Source: Achromobacter sp. UMC71 (GTDB lineage Bacteria > Pseudomonadota > Gammaproteobacteria > Burkholderiales > Burkholderiaceae_B). From it: a stretch of DNA of 64,000 nucleotides. This document shows, piece by piece, positions 9,509-19,978 of the stretch. The stretch's first letter is position 1; each line of letters starts with the position of its first letter. The stretch covers positions 62,001 through 126,000 of the forward strand of contig NZ_LZZT01000031.1 in NCBI RefSeq assembly GCF_014170305.1, written 5' to 3'. The notes beneath the pieces are model-generated. The model worked only from the letters and a program-made list of their open reading frames with translations, searched no databases and was not told the origin of the DNA. A program made the translations under genes and the position numbers.

Positions 9509-9748
9509 TTATTCGTCGATCCGTATCGATAATCCGTCGCCATTGGCCACGATCGAGCGCACGCGGATCGTCCACCCCGCATTGATCGCCTCTTCCTGAT
9601 CGTCGAAGACGCCGTATTCGGTCACCGTCACCGCGCCCCGCAATATCCGGCCGTCGGTTGCCGGGCCATGCGCTTCAATGACCGGCACAAAGCCATCCTG
9701 CACCTGCACCGCGCCACGCGTGATCTGAAATCCGTCCAGCTCTTCCAT
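9509..9748 (-). CDS. Small conserved-type hypothetical protein
   Basis: 79 residues from the ATG at 9748, chosen because AAGGAG stands 5 nt upstream; an upstream in-frame start at 9790 lacks this. The protein is acidic, has no signal peptide or membrane segment, and alternates beta-prone stretches (GRILRGAVTVTEYGVFD, AGWTIRVRSIV), suggesting a small beta-rich fold. It has its own terminators. I do not recognise the family and make no functional claim. Good ribosome site, codon use and terminator support a real gene. Confidence 0.75.
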   Translation of the reverse strand: MEELDGFQITRGAVQVQDGFVPVIEAHGPATDGRILRGAVTVTEYGVFDDQEEAINAGWTIRVRSIVANGDGLSIRIDE

Positions 9749-9834
9749 AATGGCTCCTTGGTTAACCGGTGGTGGCCATCGTAGCCTCATCGGGCCCCTG
9801 CCGTGCAGTTCAACATCGATGCGCCTCGACCTCC

Positions 9835-10044
9835 ATGCGATTCAATATCTATAACCGCTTTCAACTGGAAATCGTCCGCGAAGGCGCCGCCTGGGCCTGC
9901 TACCAGGGCGGCGCCGGCAAGCGCGTACGCGCTGCCGGCCTGGTCATTCCCTCGGAATTGACAGCCGGCGAGCTGGCCGAGTACCTGGACGACATCTATC
10001 ACGAGCTGGCCCGGCCGGGCGACACGATATCCGTCCTCGCCTGA
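9835..10044 (+). CDS. Small conserved hypothetical protein (DUF7661-like)
   Basis: 69 residues from the ATG at 9835 (MRFNIYNRFQLEIVREG). The upstream 22 codons of the open frame are not protein-like. The pattern of a short beta start, a GKRVR turn, VIPSEL and a helical ELAEYLDDIYHELARPG end is one I recall from small proteobacterial proteins of the DUF7661 kind, without known function. It is cytoplasmic, with no membrane segment. It is divergent from the 79-residue gene at 9748, which lies 86 bp away. Confidence 0.7.
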   Translation: MRFNIYNRFQLEIVREGAAWACYQGGAGKRVRAAGLVIPSELTAGELAEYLDDIYHELARPGDTISVLA

Positions 10045-10111
10045 AGCCCAGTGGCAACGCGCGAAAGGCGGGAGTATCGTCATTACCGGCAACTCGCACA
10101 CGGAGCCGGCC

Positions 10112-10384
10112 ATGTCCGACAGTCCCGTCATCGAAGCCAGCGCGTCCCAACTGGGCAACCTGGCGCAATTCCTCATCTGGGTGGCTGAACGCCCCCGCAC
10201 CTACGCCGACATCATGGACGCCTGGCGCACGTCCTGCCCCCGGCTGTCGGCCTGGGAAGACGCCACCGCCAACGGCCTGGTCGACCTGACACGCGGCGAT
10301 GCCGGCGCCCTCGGGCCTGCCGTCGCGATGCTCACCGACAAAGGCCGCGCGTGGCTCGCCTCGCGCGAAAAAAGCACCGCCTGA
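10112..10384 (+). CDS. Hypothetical protein
   Basis: 90 residues, with GGAG 8 nt before the ATG. The sequence is mostly helical (ASQLGNLAQFLIWVAERPRTY; AWEDATANGLVDL) and ends with LTDKGRAWLASR, reminiscent of the wing and end of small winged-helix proteins. That likeness is weak and no function is claimed. It sits 67 bp after the 69-residue gene and 88 bp before the next, all on the plus strand, so the three may be one transcript. Confidence 0.7.
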   Translation: MSDSPVIEASASQLGNLAQFLIWVAERPRTYADIMDAWRTSCPRLSAWEDATANGLVDLTRGDAGALGPAVAMLTDKGRAWLASREKSTA

Positions 10385-10472
10385 ACCGGTCCCCCGGCTT
10401 GCGATGATAAGGTGCGGGAATGGCGGCCGACTCCCGGCCGCCGCCCCAGATCATTCCCATTAAGGCACGACC

Positions 10473-10859
10473 ATGGAAAATCCCTTTGGCGACTCGGACG
10501 AACCGTCCAGCAACCGGCGCCAGTACCTGGTCCTGATTGCCGCCTCGAAAGACAACGCGTCGATGGCCCAGAAGCTGCTCGAAAACCTGAAAACCCACGT
10601 CGACGAACGTGCGGCGCCGCTGTGGATCGACGCCAAGGGCATCGGCGTCCTGCTGACCACGGAATTGGTGGCCTCGGAAATCTGGCAGGCGATGTTCCAG
10701 AAGGCCCCGGGCCAGGACTATGGGGATACGCGCAACATGCTGGTGCTGGAATTGGGCCGGGACTGGGCCGCCCGGCGCGACGACAAGATCGAACACTGGC
10801 TGGCCAGCCACGTCGGCACGCCCCTGCCCGCACCGCGGCGTCCGGAAAAGCGGCGTTGA
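10473..10859 (+). CDS. Hypothetical protein
   Basis: 128 residues. It is predicted cytoplasmic, with a mixed alpha/beta look: QYLVLIAASKDNASMAQKLLENL (strand then helix), PLWIDAKGIGVLLTTELVASEIW, and a charged Pro-rich tail PLPAPRRPEKRR. The alternation of hydrophobic strands and helices could suit a TIR- or response-regulator-like fold, but no diagnostic motif is present. The upstream gap contains no obvious promoter. Family not recognised. Confidence 0.7.
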   Translation: MENPFGDSDEPSSNRRQYLVLIAASKDNASMAQKLLENLKTHVDERAAPLWIDAKGIGVLLTTELVASEIWQAMFQKAPGQDYGDTRNMLVLELGRDWAARRDDKIEHWLASHVGTPLPAPRRPEKRR

Positions 10860-10929
10860 CCGCTACTCATATAGCGCATCGAGGAATCGGGCATGACGCT
10901 AGCGGCGTGGATGACGGCGATTATCGTGG

Positions 10930-11197
10930 GCAGCCGCGCCATTGCGGCGCCATCGGCATGAGGGGGGCCGGCGCCTGGCACCGCCAAGGCACCGGCAGCC
11001 GCCTCTTGGGCGCGCTGCTGGGCATCGCCGACAACTGGATGAAACTGCGCCGGGTCGAGCTCTCGGTCTATTGCGATAACGAGGCCGCCGTGGCGCTCTA
11101 TCGCAAGCGTGGCTTTGAAGTCGAAGGGCAATTGCGCGACTACGCCATCCGGAACGGCGGCTATGCGGACGTGTACAGCATGGCGCGCTTGCGGTAG
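10930..11197 (+). pseudogene. C-terminal remnant of a GNAT acetyltransferase
   Basis: The frame ending at 11197 holds the last half of a GCN5-type acetyltransferase: the acetyl-CoA loop as HRQGTGSRLLGALLG (normally Q/RxxGxG/A), then LRRVELSVYCDNEAAVALYRKRGFEVEG and the terminal YADVYSMARL. The sequence before about 10950 is no longer protein-like in this frame, and short stretches fall into other frames, so the N-terminal ~85 residues are lost or frameshifted. A 79-codon ORF from the ATG at 10958 remains open but could not form a complete fold. Confidence 0.75.
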
Positions 11198-11224
11198 TTC
11201 GATACCGGGAGCGGGCCTGGCCTG

Positions 11225-11443
11225 TCAGCGCCGGCAGACCCAGGCGGCGATACCCAGCATGCCGACCAGCGTACCCCCAATCGCAAGCGCGGCGCGCTCG
11301 CCTCGGTCAGCACCGTGGGCGTACAGATAGCAGGTCGTCGCGATAGTGAACACAATCAGCACCCCCAACACAAAGGGGCGCCAGTGCTTGCGCACCACGC
11401 GAAACATTCTGCTCAAGGCAACTCTATGTCTGCTCATGCGCAT
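11225..11443 (-). CDS. Small two-helix membrane protein
   Basis: 72 residues, or 60 if the ATG at 11407 is used; neither start has a strong ribosome site. A basic N-terminus (RVVRKHWR) precedes two hydrophobic segments, PFVLGVLIVFTIATTCYLYA and ALAIGGTLVGMLGIAAWVC, joined by a short charged loop HGADRGER. This predicts an inner-membrane hairpin with both ends in the cytoplasm by the positive-inside rule. Function unknown. Convergent with the GNAT remnant. Confidence 0.5.
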   Translation of the reverse strand: MRMSRHRVALSRMFRVVRKHWRPFVLGVLIVFTIATTCYLYAHGADRGERAALAIGGTLVGMLGIAAWVCRR

Positions 11444-11889
11444 TCCGCGAGGAATTGGGGCCGGATTTACACTCCGTCAATATATCAGGAAATGGAAAAC
11501 ACTTTTCCGTTTTCTGATCCAAAAGGCGGCCGCCGGTCCGCAAGCCGTTCGCAGCGGAAAGGGGCCATGTCGAATCCGGCCCCGAAACGGTCACCGCTTC
11601 TTCGCTGCCGCTTGCTCGGCCGGTGATCCCTGCGTCACTGGGCGCCACCCCGCCACCAAGGGTGTTCAGCGATTGGGCGCCCGCGGGACCTGCACCAACG
11701 GGAAGCCCCGCCAAAAGTCCCCCGCTTGCGAGTGGTGGCTTACGAGAAATCCCGTAAGCCGTTGAAATAACTTGCCGTAATGAAAAGACATCAGGAAATC
11801 CCCATTAGGGAATTTGCTTATGCCCTTTAATTATTTGTAAAGCGCATACTGAGTGCGCAAGAATTCGTCCTGAGCATAAAGCACCCCAG
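11444..11889. other. 446-bp intergenic region
   Basis: No convincing gene was found in any frame. The last 120 bp before the LysR gene are AT-richer and should hold the operon promoter, for example TTATTTGTAAAGCGCATAC near 11830. A perfect 8-bp inverted repeat lies at 11737-11760 and is listed separately. Confidence 0.5.
11737..11760. repeat. Inverted repeat GGCTTACG / CGTAAGCC
   Basis: GGCTTACG (11737-11744) and CGTAAGCC (11753-11760) are separated by AGAAATCC. The dyad lies about 130 bp upstream of the LysR start codon. It could be an operator or a folded leader. The AT-rich DNA right after it looks like the start of the promoter region. Confidence 0.5.
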
Positions 11890-12867
11890 ATGGAACTTCG
11901 CCAACTCGAGGCCTTCGCGGCCGTCATGTCCACAGGCAGCGTCACCGCTGCCGGGCGGTTGCTCGGCCGCTCGCAACCGGCGATCAGCCGTCTGCTGCAA
12001 GAACTGGAAGCGGAGATCGGCTATGCCCTGTTCGCCCGCAGCGGACCGCGCGTAACGCCCACCGAGCAGGGCTTCCTGCTGTATGACGATGTGGAACGGG
12101 CCCTGTCCAGCCTGCAGCAGATTCGCGGCCGGGCCGAGGAAATCGCCCGCGGCCAAGCCCAACCGCTGCTGCTGGCGGCCACCTCGGCGCTGGCCGCCGG
12201 GCTGGTGCCCGACGCGCTCAAGCGCATCGAGGCGCAGACCGGCGCCGCGCGCATTCAACTGCGCAGCGCTTCGCCCGAACGCGTGGTGCACGCGGTGCTG
12301 AGCGGCACGGCGCAATTGGGCGCGACCAGCCTGCCGCTGGAACATCGCGGCCTGACCGTGCATTGGATCGGGCAGGCGCCCTGTGTGGTGGCGTTGCCGG
12401 AAGACGATCCGGCCGCCCGCCATGCCGTGGTGCCCGTGGCCGAACTGGCCGGACGCCGCGTGATCACCATGGCCAATCCCTACCGCCTGCGCCGCCGCCT
12501 GGACGCGGCGCTGCCGCCCAACGGCCATCCGCTGGGCGCCATTGAAACCAATTCGTCCGTCAACGCCCTGGCCGCCGTGCGCGCCGGACTGGGCGTGTCG
12601 GTGCTGGAACCCATTACCGCCTACGGTGCGCCGATGGCGGGCGTGGCGATCCGGCCGATCGACCTGGACATCCCCTTTTTCTTCGGGGTCATCACCCCGC
12701 AGTCGCAAGCGTTGACGCCTGCCTGCCAGGCCCTGGCCGACGCCCTGGCGCAAGCCGCCGCGGCGCTCCTGCCCGGGTTCGTGATGCACGACGCCTGCCA
12801 GCATGGCGCGCTGCTGCAGTCCATCTACGGTGATGACGCCCCTCTTACGGATACCCCCGCACTATGA
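11890..12867 (+). CDS. LysR-family transcriptional regulator, first gene of the importer operon
   Basis: 325 residues. The HTH is MELRQLEAFAAVMSTGSVTAAGRLL with recognition-helix region SQPAISRLLQELEAEIGYALF; the effector domain covers roughly 90-300. Unlike most LysR genes here, it is not divergent but co-directional. Its stop codon overlaps the start of the monooxygenase gene by 4 bp (ATGA at 12864-12867), so regulator and pathway genes are translated from one message. This makes the system autoregulated as a unit. It has an unusual C-terminal extension of about 25 residues (MHDACQHGALLQSIYGDD). Confidence 0.93.
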   Translation: MELRQLEAFAAVMSTGSVTAAGRLLGRSQPAISRLLQELEAEIGYALFARSGPRVTPTEQGFLLYDDVERALSSLQQIRGRAEEIARGQAQPLLLAATSALAAGLVPDALKRIEAQTGAARIQLRSASPERVVHAVLSGTAQLGATSLPLEHRGLTVHWIGQAPCVVALPEDDPAARHAVVPVAELAGRRVITMANPYRLRRRLDAALPPNGHPLGAIETNSSVNALAAVRAGLGVSVLEPITAYGAPMAGVAIRPIDLDIPFFFGVITPQSQALTPACQALADALAQAAAALLPGFVMHDACQHGALLQSIYGDDAPLTDTPAL

Positions 12868-14348
12868 CTTTGCCCATTGCCACCCCGGCCACCGCGCCGC
12901 AAGGCCTGGCCAGCCTGGAGGCCCGCCTGCGCCAGGATCTGTCCTGGCTGGAGATCCCCGCCAAGAACTGGGTCACCCCGCGCACGGTCGATGGCCAGCC
13001 GGTGCTGGACGTGGCCGTCGTGGGCGGCGGCATGGCCGGCCTGGCCGCGGCCGCGTCGCTGACGCACCTGGGCATCAATGCCCCCATCTTCGATCAGGCC
13101 CCGGAAGGCTATGAAGGCCCCTGGGCCACCACGGCCCGCATGGAAACGCTGCGCTCGCCCAAGCAATTGACGGGCCCGGCGCTGGGCCTGCCCGCGCTGA
13201 CCTTCCGCGCCTGGTTCGAAGCGCAGTTCGGCCTGCAGGCCTGGGAAGCGCTGGACAAGATCCCGCGCCTGCAATGGATGGATTACCTGCGCTGGTACCG
13301 CCGCGTGCTGAACCTGGACGTGCGCAACGAGCACCGCATCCTGGCCGTGCTGCCACGCGCCGACCAGCTGGTGCAGCTGGATATTGAATCGCCCGCCGGC
13401 CGCAGCACGGTGCTGGCGCGCCGCGTAGTGCTGGCCACCGGCCGCGACGGCTTGGGCGGCGCCTATGTGCCCGCCTTTGCGCACAAGCTGCCGCGCGACC
13501 GCTGGGCGCATTCGTCGGACGTGATGGACTACGCCACCCTGGCCGGCAAGCGCGTCGGCGTGGTAGGCGCGGGCGCCTCGGCCATGGACAGTGCCGCCAC
13601 CGCCTTGGAAGCCGGCGCCGCCAGCGTCGATCTGCTGATCCGCCGCAACGACATTCCCCGCATCAACAAGGGCAAGGGCGCCGGCAATCCGGGCCTGACC
13701 CACGGCCACCTGAACCTGCCCGACGACTGGAAGTGGAAGATCCGCCACTACATCAACGCCGCCCAAGTGCCACCGCCGCGCGGCAGCACGCTGCGCGTAT
13801 CACGCCACCCCAATGCCTATTTCAACCTGGGCTGCGGCGTGCAGGACGTGGAACAAGCCGGTGATGACATCCGCGTCAGCACCCCCAAGGGCGTGTTCAC
13901 GCTGGACTTCCTGATCTTCTCGACGGGCTTTCGCATCGACTGGACCGTGCGTCCGGAATTCGCGGCGCTGGCCCCGCACGTGCGCGCCTGGGGCGACCGC
14001 TACACCCCGCCAGCCGGCGAAGAAGATCAGGAGTTGCACGATTCGCCCGACCTGGGCCCCGTGTTCGAATTGCAGGAAAAGACCGCCGGCGCCTGTCCGG
14101 GCCTGGACCGGGTGCATTGCTTCTCGTACCCGGCCGCGCTGACCCAGGGCACCGTGTCGGGCGACATCCCCGCCATCAGCGAAGGCGCCAAGCGCCTGGC
14201 GCAAGGCATAGCTGGCCTGTTCTACCGCGAAGACGTGGCGATCCACTACGCCAACATGGAAGCGTTCTCGGAACCCGAGGTGTTCGGCGACGAATGGACG
14301 CCGGCCCCGGCGCCCGGCGCGGCCAGGCAAGCGGAGACCGCGCAATGA
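12864..14348 (+). CDS. FAD/NAD(P)-binding monooxygenase (FMO/Baeyer-Villiger-like)
   Basis: 494 residues. It has an FAD-binding Rossmann motif VVGGGMAGL at 52-60 and a second dinucleotide site VGVVGAGASAMDSA at 231-244, with ATGR at 191-194, the two-domain order of class B flavoprotein monooxygenases. The FMO fingerprint FxGxxxHxxx(Y/F) is not obvious; FAHKLPRDRWAHSSDV at 205-220 occupies that place, so oxidase or dehydrogenase chemistry is possible. It overlaps both neighbours by 4 bp and presumably oxidises whatever the ABC importer brings in. Substrate unknown. Confidence 0.88.
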   Translation: MTLPIATPATAPQGLASLEARLRQDLSWLEIPAKNWVTPRTVDGQPVLDVAVVGGGMAGLAAAASLTHLGINAPIFDQAPEGYEGPWATTARMETLRSPKQLTGPALGLPALTFRAWFEAQFGLQAWEALDKIPRLQWMDYLRWYRRVLNLDVRNEHRILAVLPRADQLVQLDIESPAGRSTVLARRVVLATGRDGLGGAYVPAFAHKLPRDRWAHSSDVMDYATLAGKRVGVVGAGASAMDSAATALEAGAASVDLLIRRNDIPRINKGKGAGNPGLTHGHLNLPDDWKWKIRHYINAAQVPPPRGSTLRVSRHPNAYFNLGCGVQDVEQAGDDIRVSTPKGVFTLDFLIFSTGFRIDWTVRPEFAALAPHVRAWGDRYTPPAGEEDQELHDSPDLGPVFELQEKTAGACPGLDRVHCFSYPAALTQGTVSGDIPAISEGAKRLAQGIAGLFYREDVAIHYANMEAFSEPEVFGDEWTPAPAPGAARQAETAQ

Positions 14349-15319
14349 CCGGTTGGCTGCTACGCCGCATCGCGCAAGCCGCGGTGGTTGTGCTGTTGAT
14401 GACGCTGATCGTCTTCGTGGGCCTGCACGCCATCGGCAACCCGGTGGACATCCTGATCGGCCAGGACGTCGACCAGATCGACCGCGCCCGCATCATCGCC
14501 GAGCTCGGCCTGGACAAGCCCCTGTGGCAGCAGTATCTGGGCTTTCTGAACGGCGCGCTGCATGGCAACCTGGGCAACAGCTTCGTCTACAACATCCCCG
14601 CCATCGAGCTGGTGATCCAGCGCCTGCCGGCCACGCTGGAACTGGCGATCGCCGCCCTGCTGCTGGCGGTCGTCATCGGGCTGCCGCTGGGCCTGTTGGC
14701 CGGGCTGTATCCGGACAGCCGCTTTTCCAAACTGATCATGGCGGGCAGCATCGTGGGCTTTTCGCTGCCGACCTTCTGGGTCGCGCTGATGCTGATCATG
14801 ACCTTCAGCGTGTCGCTGGGCTGGTTGCCGGCCAGCGGCCGCGGCCAGACGGTGGAATTCCTGGGCTTCCAGTGGTCGTGGCTGACGGCCGACGGCTGGC
14901 GCCACCTGATCCTGCCGGCGCTGAACCTGTCGCTGTTCAAGATCTCGCTCGTGATCCGCCTGACCCGCGCCGGCGTGCGCGACGTGATGCCGCTGGACTT
15001 CGTCAAGTTCGCGCGCGCCAAAGGCCTGTCGCCGCTGCGCGTGGTCGGTGTGCACGTACTGCGCAACACCATGATCCCGCTGGTAACGGTGCTGGGCCTG
15101 GAACTGGGCTCGACCATCGCGTTCGCCGTCATCACCGAGAGCATCTTCGCCTGGCCCGGCGCCGGCAAGCTGATCCTGGACAGCCTGAACGCGCTGGACC
15201 GCCCCGTGATCGTCGCCTACCTGATCGTGGTGGTGTGCCTGTTCGTGACGCTGAATCTGATCGTGGACATTCTTTATAAAGTGCTGGACCCCCGGGTGCG
15301 GCTGGAGGCCTCGGCATGA
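14345..15319 (+). CDS. ABC transporter permease, DppB/OppB type
   Basis: 324 residues from the ATG at 14345, whose ATGA overlaps the previous stop. Six membrane segments are predicted: the first at about 5-27 (LLRRIAQAAVVVLLMTLIVFVGL), then others between 95 and 315. The EAA-type coupling loop is visible as DFVKFARAKGLSPLRVVGVHVLRN. The N-terminal TM plus extracytoplasmic loop and DP..G-less leader are typical of the GsiC/DppB family. It pairs with the following permease to form the channel of a peptide/opine/nickel-class importer. Confidence 0.94.
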   Translation: MTGWLLRRIAQAAVVVLLMTLIVFVGLHAIGNPVDILIGQDVDQIDRARIIAELGLDKPLWQQYLGFLNGALHGNLGNSFVYNIPAIELVIQRLPATLELAIAALLLAVVIGLPLGLLAGLYPDSRFSKLIMAGSIVGFSLPTFWVALMLIMTFSVSLGWLPASGRGQTVEFLGFQWSWLTADGWRHLILPALNLSLFKISLVIRLTRAGVRDVMPLDFVKFARAKGLSPLRVVGVHVLRNTMIPLVTVLGLELGSTIAFAVITESIFAWPGAGKLILDSLNALDRPVIVAYLIVVVCLFVTLNLIVDILYKVLDPRVRLEASA

Positions 15320-16223
15320 GCGCCACTTCGACACCGACCCCTGTTCTGCGCCGTGAATCCCCCTGGCGCCGTAATCTGACCGAGTTCCTGTCGTCCAAGA
15401 CCGCGGTGTTCGGCCTGGTCATCGCCACCCTGCTGATTCTGGCGGCCGTGCTGGCGCCATGGATCTCGCCGCAGAACCCGTACGACCTGCTGCAGATCGA
15501 CGTGCTGGATTCGCGCATGACGCCGGGCTCGATGAACGGCCTGGGCACCTTCCACTACTGGCTGGGCACCGACGGCCAGGGCCGCGACCTGCTGTCGGGC
15601 ATCCTGTACGGCCTGCGCATCAGCCTGATGGTAGGCGTGGGCTCGGCGCTGATCGCCGGCGTCATCGGCACGCTGCTCGGCCTGCTGGCGGCGTATGCCG
15701 GCGGCAAGGTCGACGCGCTGATCATGCGCCTGGTCGACCTGATCCTGTCGTTCCCGTCCATCCTGGTAGCCATGATGATCCTGGCCTACCTGGGCAAGGG
15801 CGTGGGCAACGTGGTGCTGACGCTGGTGATCCTGGAATGGGCCTACTACGCCCGCACCGCGCGCGGCCAGGCCCTGGTCGAGCGCCGCCGCGAATACGTC
15901 GAAGCCGCCCGCTGCCTGGACATTCCCAACTGGCGGATCATGCTCAAGCACATCCTGCCGAACTGCCTGCCGCCGCTGATCGTCATCGGCACCTTGCAGA
16001 TCGCGCGCGCCATCACGCTGGAAGCCACGCTGAGCTTCCTGGGCCTGGGCGTGCCGGTGACCGAACCGTCGCTGGGCCTGCTGATTTCCAACGGCTTCCA
16101 ATACATGCTGTCCGGTGAATACTGGATCAGCTTCTACCCCGGCATCGCGCTGCTCGTCACTATCGTGGCGATCAACCTGGTGGGCGACCGCCTGCGCGAC
16201 GTGCTGAACCCGAGGACCCACAA

Positions 16224-16227
<4 letters not shown>
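15316..16227 (+). CDS. ABC transporter permease, DppC/OppC type
   Basis: 303 residues, ATGA overlap with the preceding permease. It has the OppC_N-type N-terminal TM (AVFGLVIATLLILAAVLAPW), the conserved HYWLGTDGQGRDLLSGILYGLRISL segment of DppC proteins, and the coupling loop EYVEAARCLDIPNWRIMLKHILPN. It is the second half of the membrane channel. Its presence, with correct order and length, shows the importer is complete. Confidence 0.94.
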
Positions 16228-18325
<2,098 letters not shown>

Positions 18326-18402
18326 CGCTCGCGGACCGCGGCGCCTGCGCCGCGATCCATGGAACCTTTACTGCTCGTTCCCCCTCACCAAGGACTCCGA
18401 AC

Positions 18403-19974
18403 ATGAAACGCCTGATTCTCTCGACCCTGACCGCCGCCATCCTGGGCGTGTCTGCCGCGGCCTCGGCCGACAACCTGTCCATCGGCTTTGCCGACCCGCT
18501 GTCGTCGCTGGACCCGCAACTGAACAACCATGCCGGCGACCGTTCGGTGGCCCTGCACTTCTGGGACCTGCTGATCGAGAACAAGTGGAACAAGCTGCAG
18601 CCCGGCCTGGCCGTCAGCTGGAAGCCGCTGGACAGCACCACCTGGGAATTCAAGCTGCGCGAAGGCGTCAAGTGGCAGGACGGCACGCCGTTCACCGCCG
18701 ACGACCTGATCTATTCGTACACCCGCGCCCGCGCCGTGCCCGGCAGCGTGGCCACCTACGCCGGCTACCTGCGCACCATCGACACGATGACCGCCAAGGA
18801 CCCGCTGACGCTGATCGTCAAGACCAAGACCCCCAACCCCGACCTGCCGCTGAACCTGGCATCGGTCCACGTCGTCAGCAAGCACGTCGGTGAAAAATCG
18901 ACCACCGAAGACTACAACTCGGGCAAGGCCATGATCGGCACCGGCCCGTACAAATTCGTGTCCTACACCCCCGGCGACCGCGTCATCATGGAACGCAACG
19001 ACGGCTACTGGGGCGAGAAGGCCACCTGGGACAAGGTCAACTACCGCTACATCAACAACGCCGCCGCCCGCACCGCCGCCCTGCTGGCCGGCGACGTGGA
19101 CGTGATCGACAAGGTCTCGGTGTCCGACCTGGCCAAGCTGCAAAAGGCCCCGAACGTGTCCGTCTATCCCTATGACGGCCTGCGCGTGATGATCCTGCAG
19201 CCCAGCTTCAACCCCGCGCCCAACCAGTACATCACCGACAACAACGGCAAGCCGCTGGACAAGAACCCGCTCCTGGACGTGCGTGTGCGCCAGGCCCTGA
19301 ACCTGGCCATCAACCGCAAGGCCATCGCCGACCGCATCCTGCAAGGCGCCGCCACCGAAGCCAACCAGTGGATGCCCAAGGGCACCTTCGGCTACAACCC
19401 CGATGTGAAAGACATCCCCAACGATGTCGAACAGGCCAAGAAGCTGCTGGCCGCCGCGGGCTACCCCGACGGCTTCAAGCTGACCATGCACGTGCCGAAC
19501 GACCGCTACCCGCAAGGCCCGGAAACCGCCCAGGCGGTGGCGCAGTTCTGGACCCGCGTCGGCGTCAAGACCCAGGTGGAAGTCGTGCCGTGGGCCGTGT
19601 ACTCGGGCCGCGCCAACAAGAACGAATTCGCCGTCAGCATGCTGGCGTGGGGCAACGGCACGGGTGAAGCCAGCTACGCGCTGGTCAACATCCTGGCCAC
19701 CGTCGACGCCAAGAAGGGCCTGGGCGCCTCCAACTGGGGCCACTACAGCAACCCGAAGGTCGATGCCGCGCTGGACCAGTCCACCTCGGAATTCGACGTA
19801 GCCAAGCGCGAAGCCATCCTGCGCGACTCGGTCAAGATCGTGGCCGACGACGTCGGCATCATCCCGCTGTACCACTACAAGAACATCTGGGCCACCAAGA
19901 AGGGCCTGAAGGTCACCCCGATGACCAGCGACCGCACCGCGGCCATGATGGTCACCAAGGACGCGGGCAAGTAA
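18403..19974 (+). CDS. ABC transporter substrate-binding protein, DppA/OppA family (SBP_bac_5)
   Basis: 523 residues from the ATG at 18403, with AAGGA 9 nt upstream. It has a signal peptide MKRLILSTLTAAILGVSAAASA, mature from DNLSIGF. The family landmarks LDPQLNN, LAVSWKPLDSTTWEFKLREGVKWQDGTPFTADD and IGTGPYKFVSY are clear. It captures the ligand in the periplasm. The protein is not a lipoprotein (no lipobox Cys). It is rich in Lys/Asp and highly GC3-biased, suggesting high expression. A 77-nt gap separates it from the ATPase. Confidence 0.94.
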   Translation: MKRLILSTLTAAILGVSAAASADNLSIGFADPLSSLDPQLNNHAGDRSVALHFWDLLIENKWNKLQPGLAVSWKPLDSTTWEFKLREGVKWQDGTPFTADDLIYSYTRARAVPGSVATYAGYLRTIDTMTAKDPLTLIVKTKTPNPDLPLNLASVHVVSKHVGEKSTTEDYNSGKAMIGTGPYKFVSYTPGDRVIMERNDGYWGEKATWDKVNYRYINNAAARTAALLAGDVDVIDKVSVSDLAKLQKAPNVSVYPYDGLRVMILQPSFNPAPNQYITDNNGKPLDKNPLLDVRVRQALNLAINRKAIADRILQGAATEANQWMPKGTFGYNPDVKDIPNDVEQAKKLLAAAGYPDGFKLTMHVPNDRYPQGPETAQAVAQFWTRVGVKTQVEVVPWAVYSGRANKNEFAVSMLAWGNGTGEASYALVNILATVDAKKGLGASNWGHYSNPKVDAALDQSTSEFDVAKREAILRDSVKIVADDVGIIPLYHYKNIWATKKGLKVTPMTSDRTAAMMVTKDAGK

Positions 19975-19978
19975 CGCC

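Noticed and set aside
9361..9582. 73-codon minus ORF over the terminator region
   Set aside because: It includes two terminators and overlaps the real 79-residue gene; no ribosome site.
11424..11714. 96-codon minus ORF in the gap before the LysR gene
   Set aside because: No ribosome site and no protein-like pattern, despite a plausible length.
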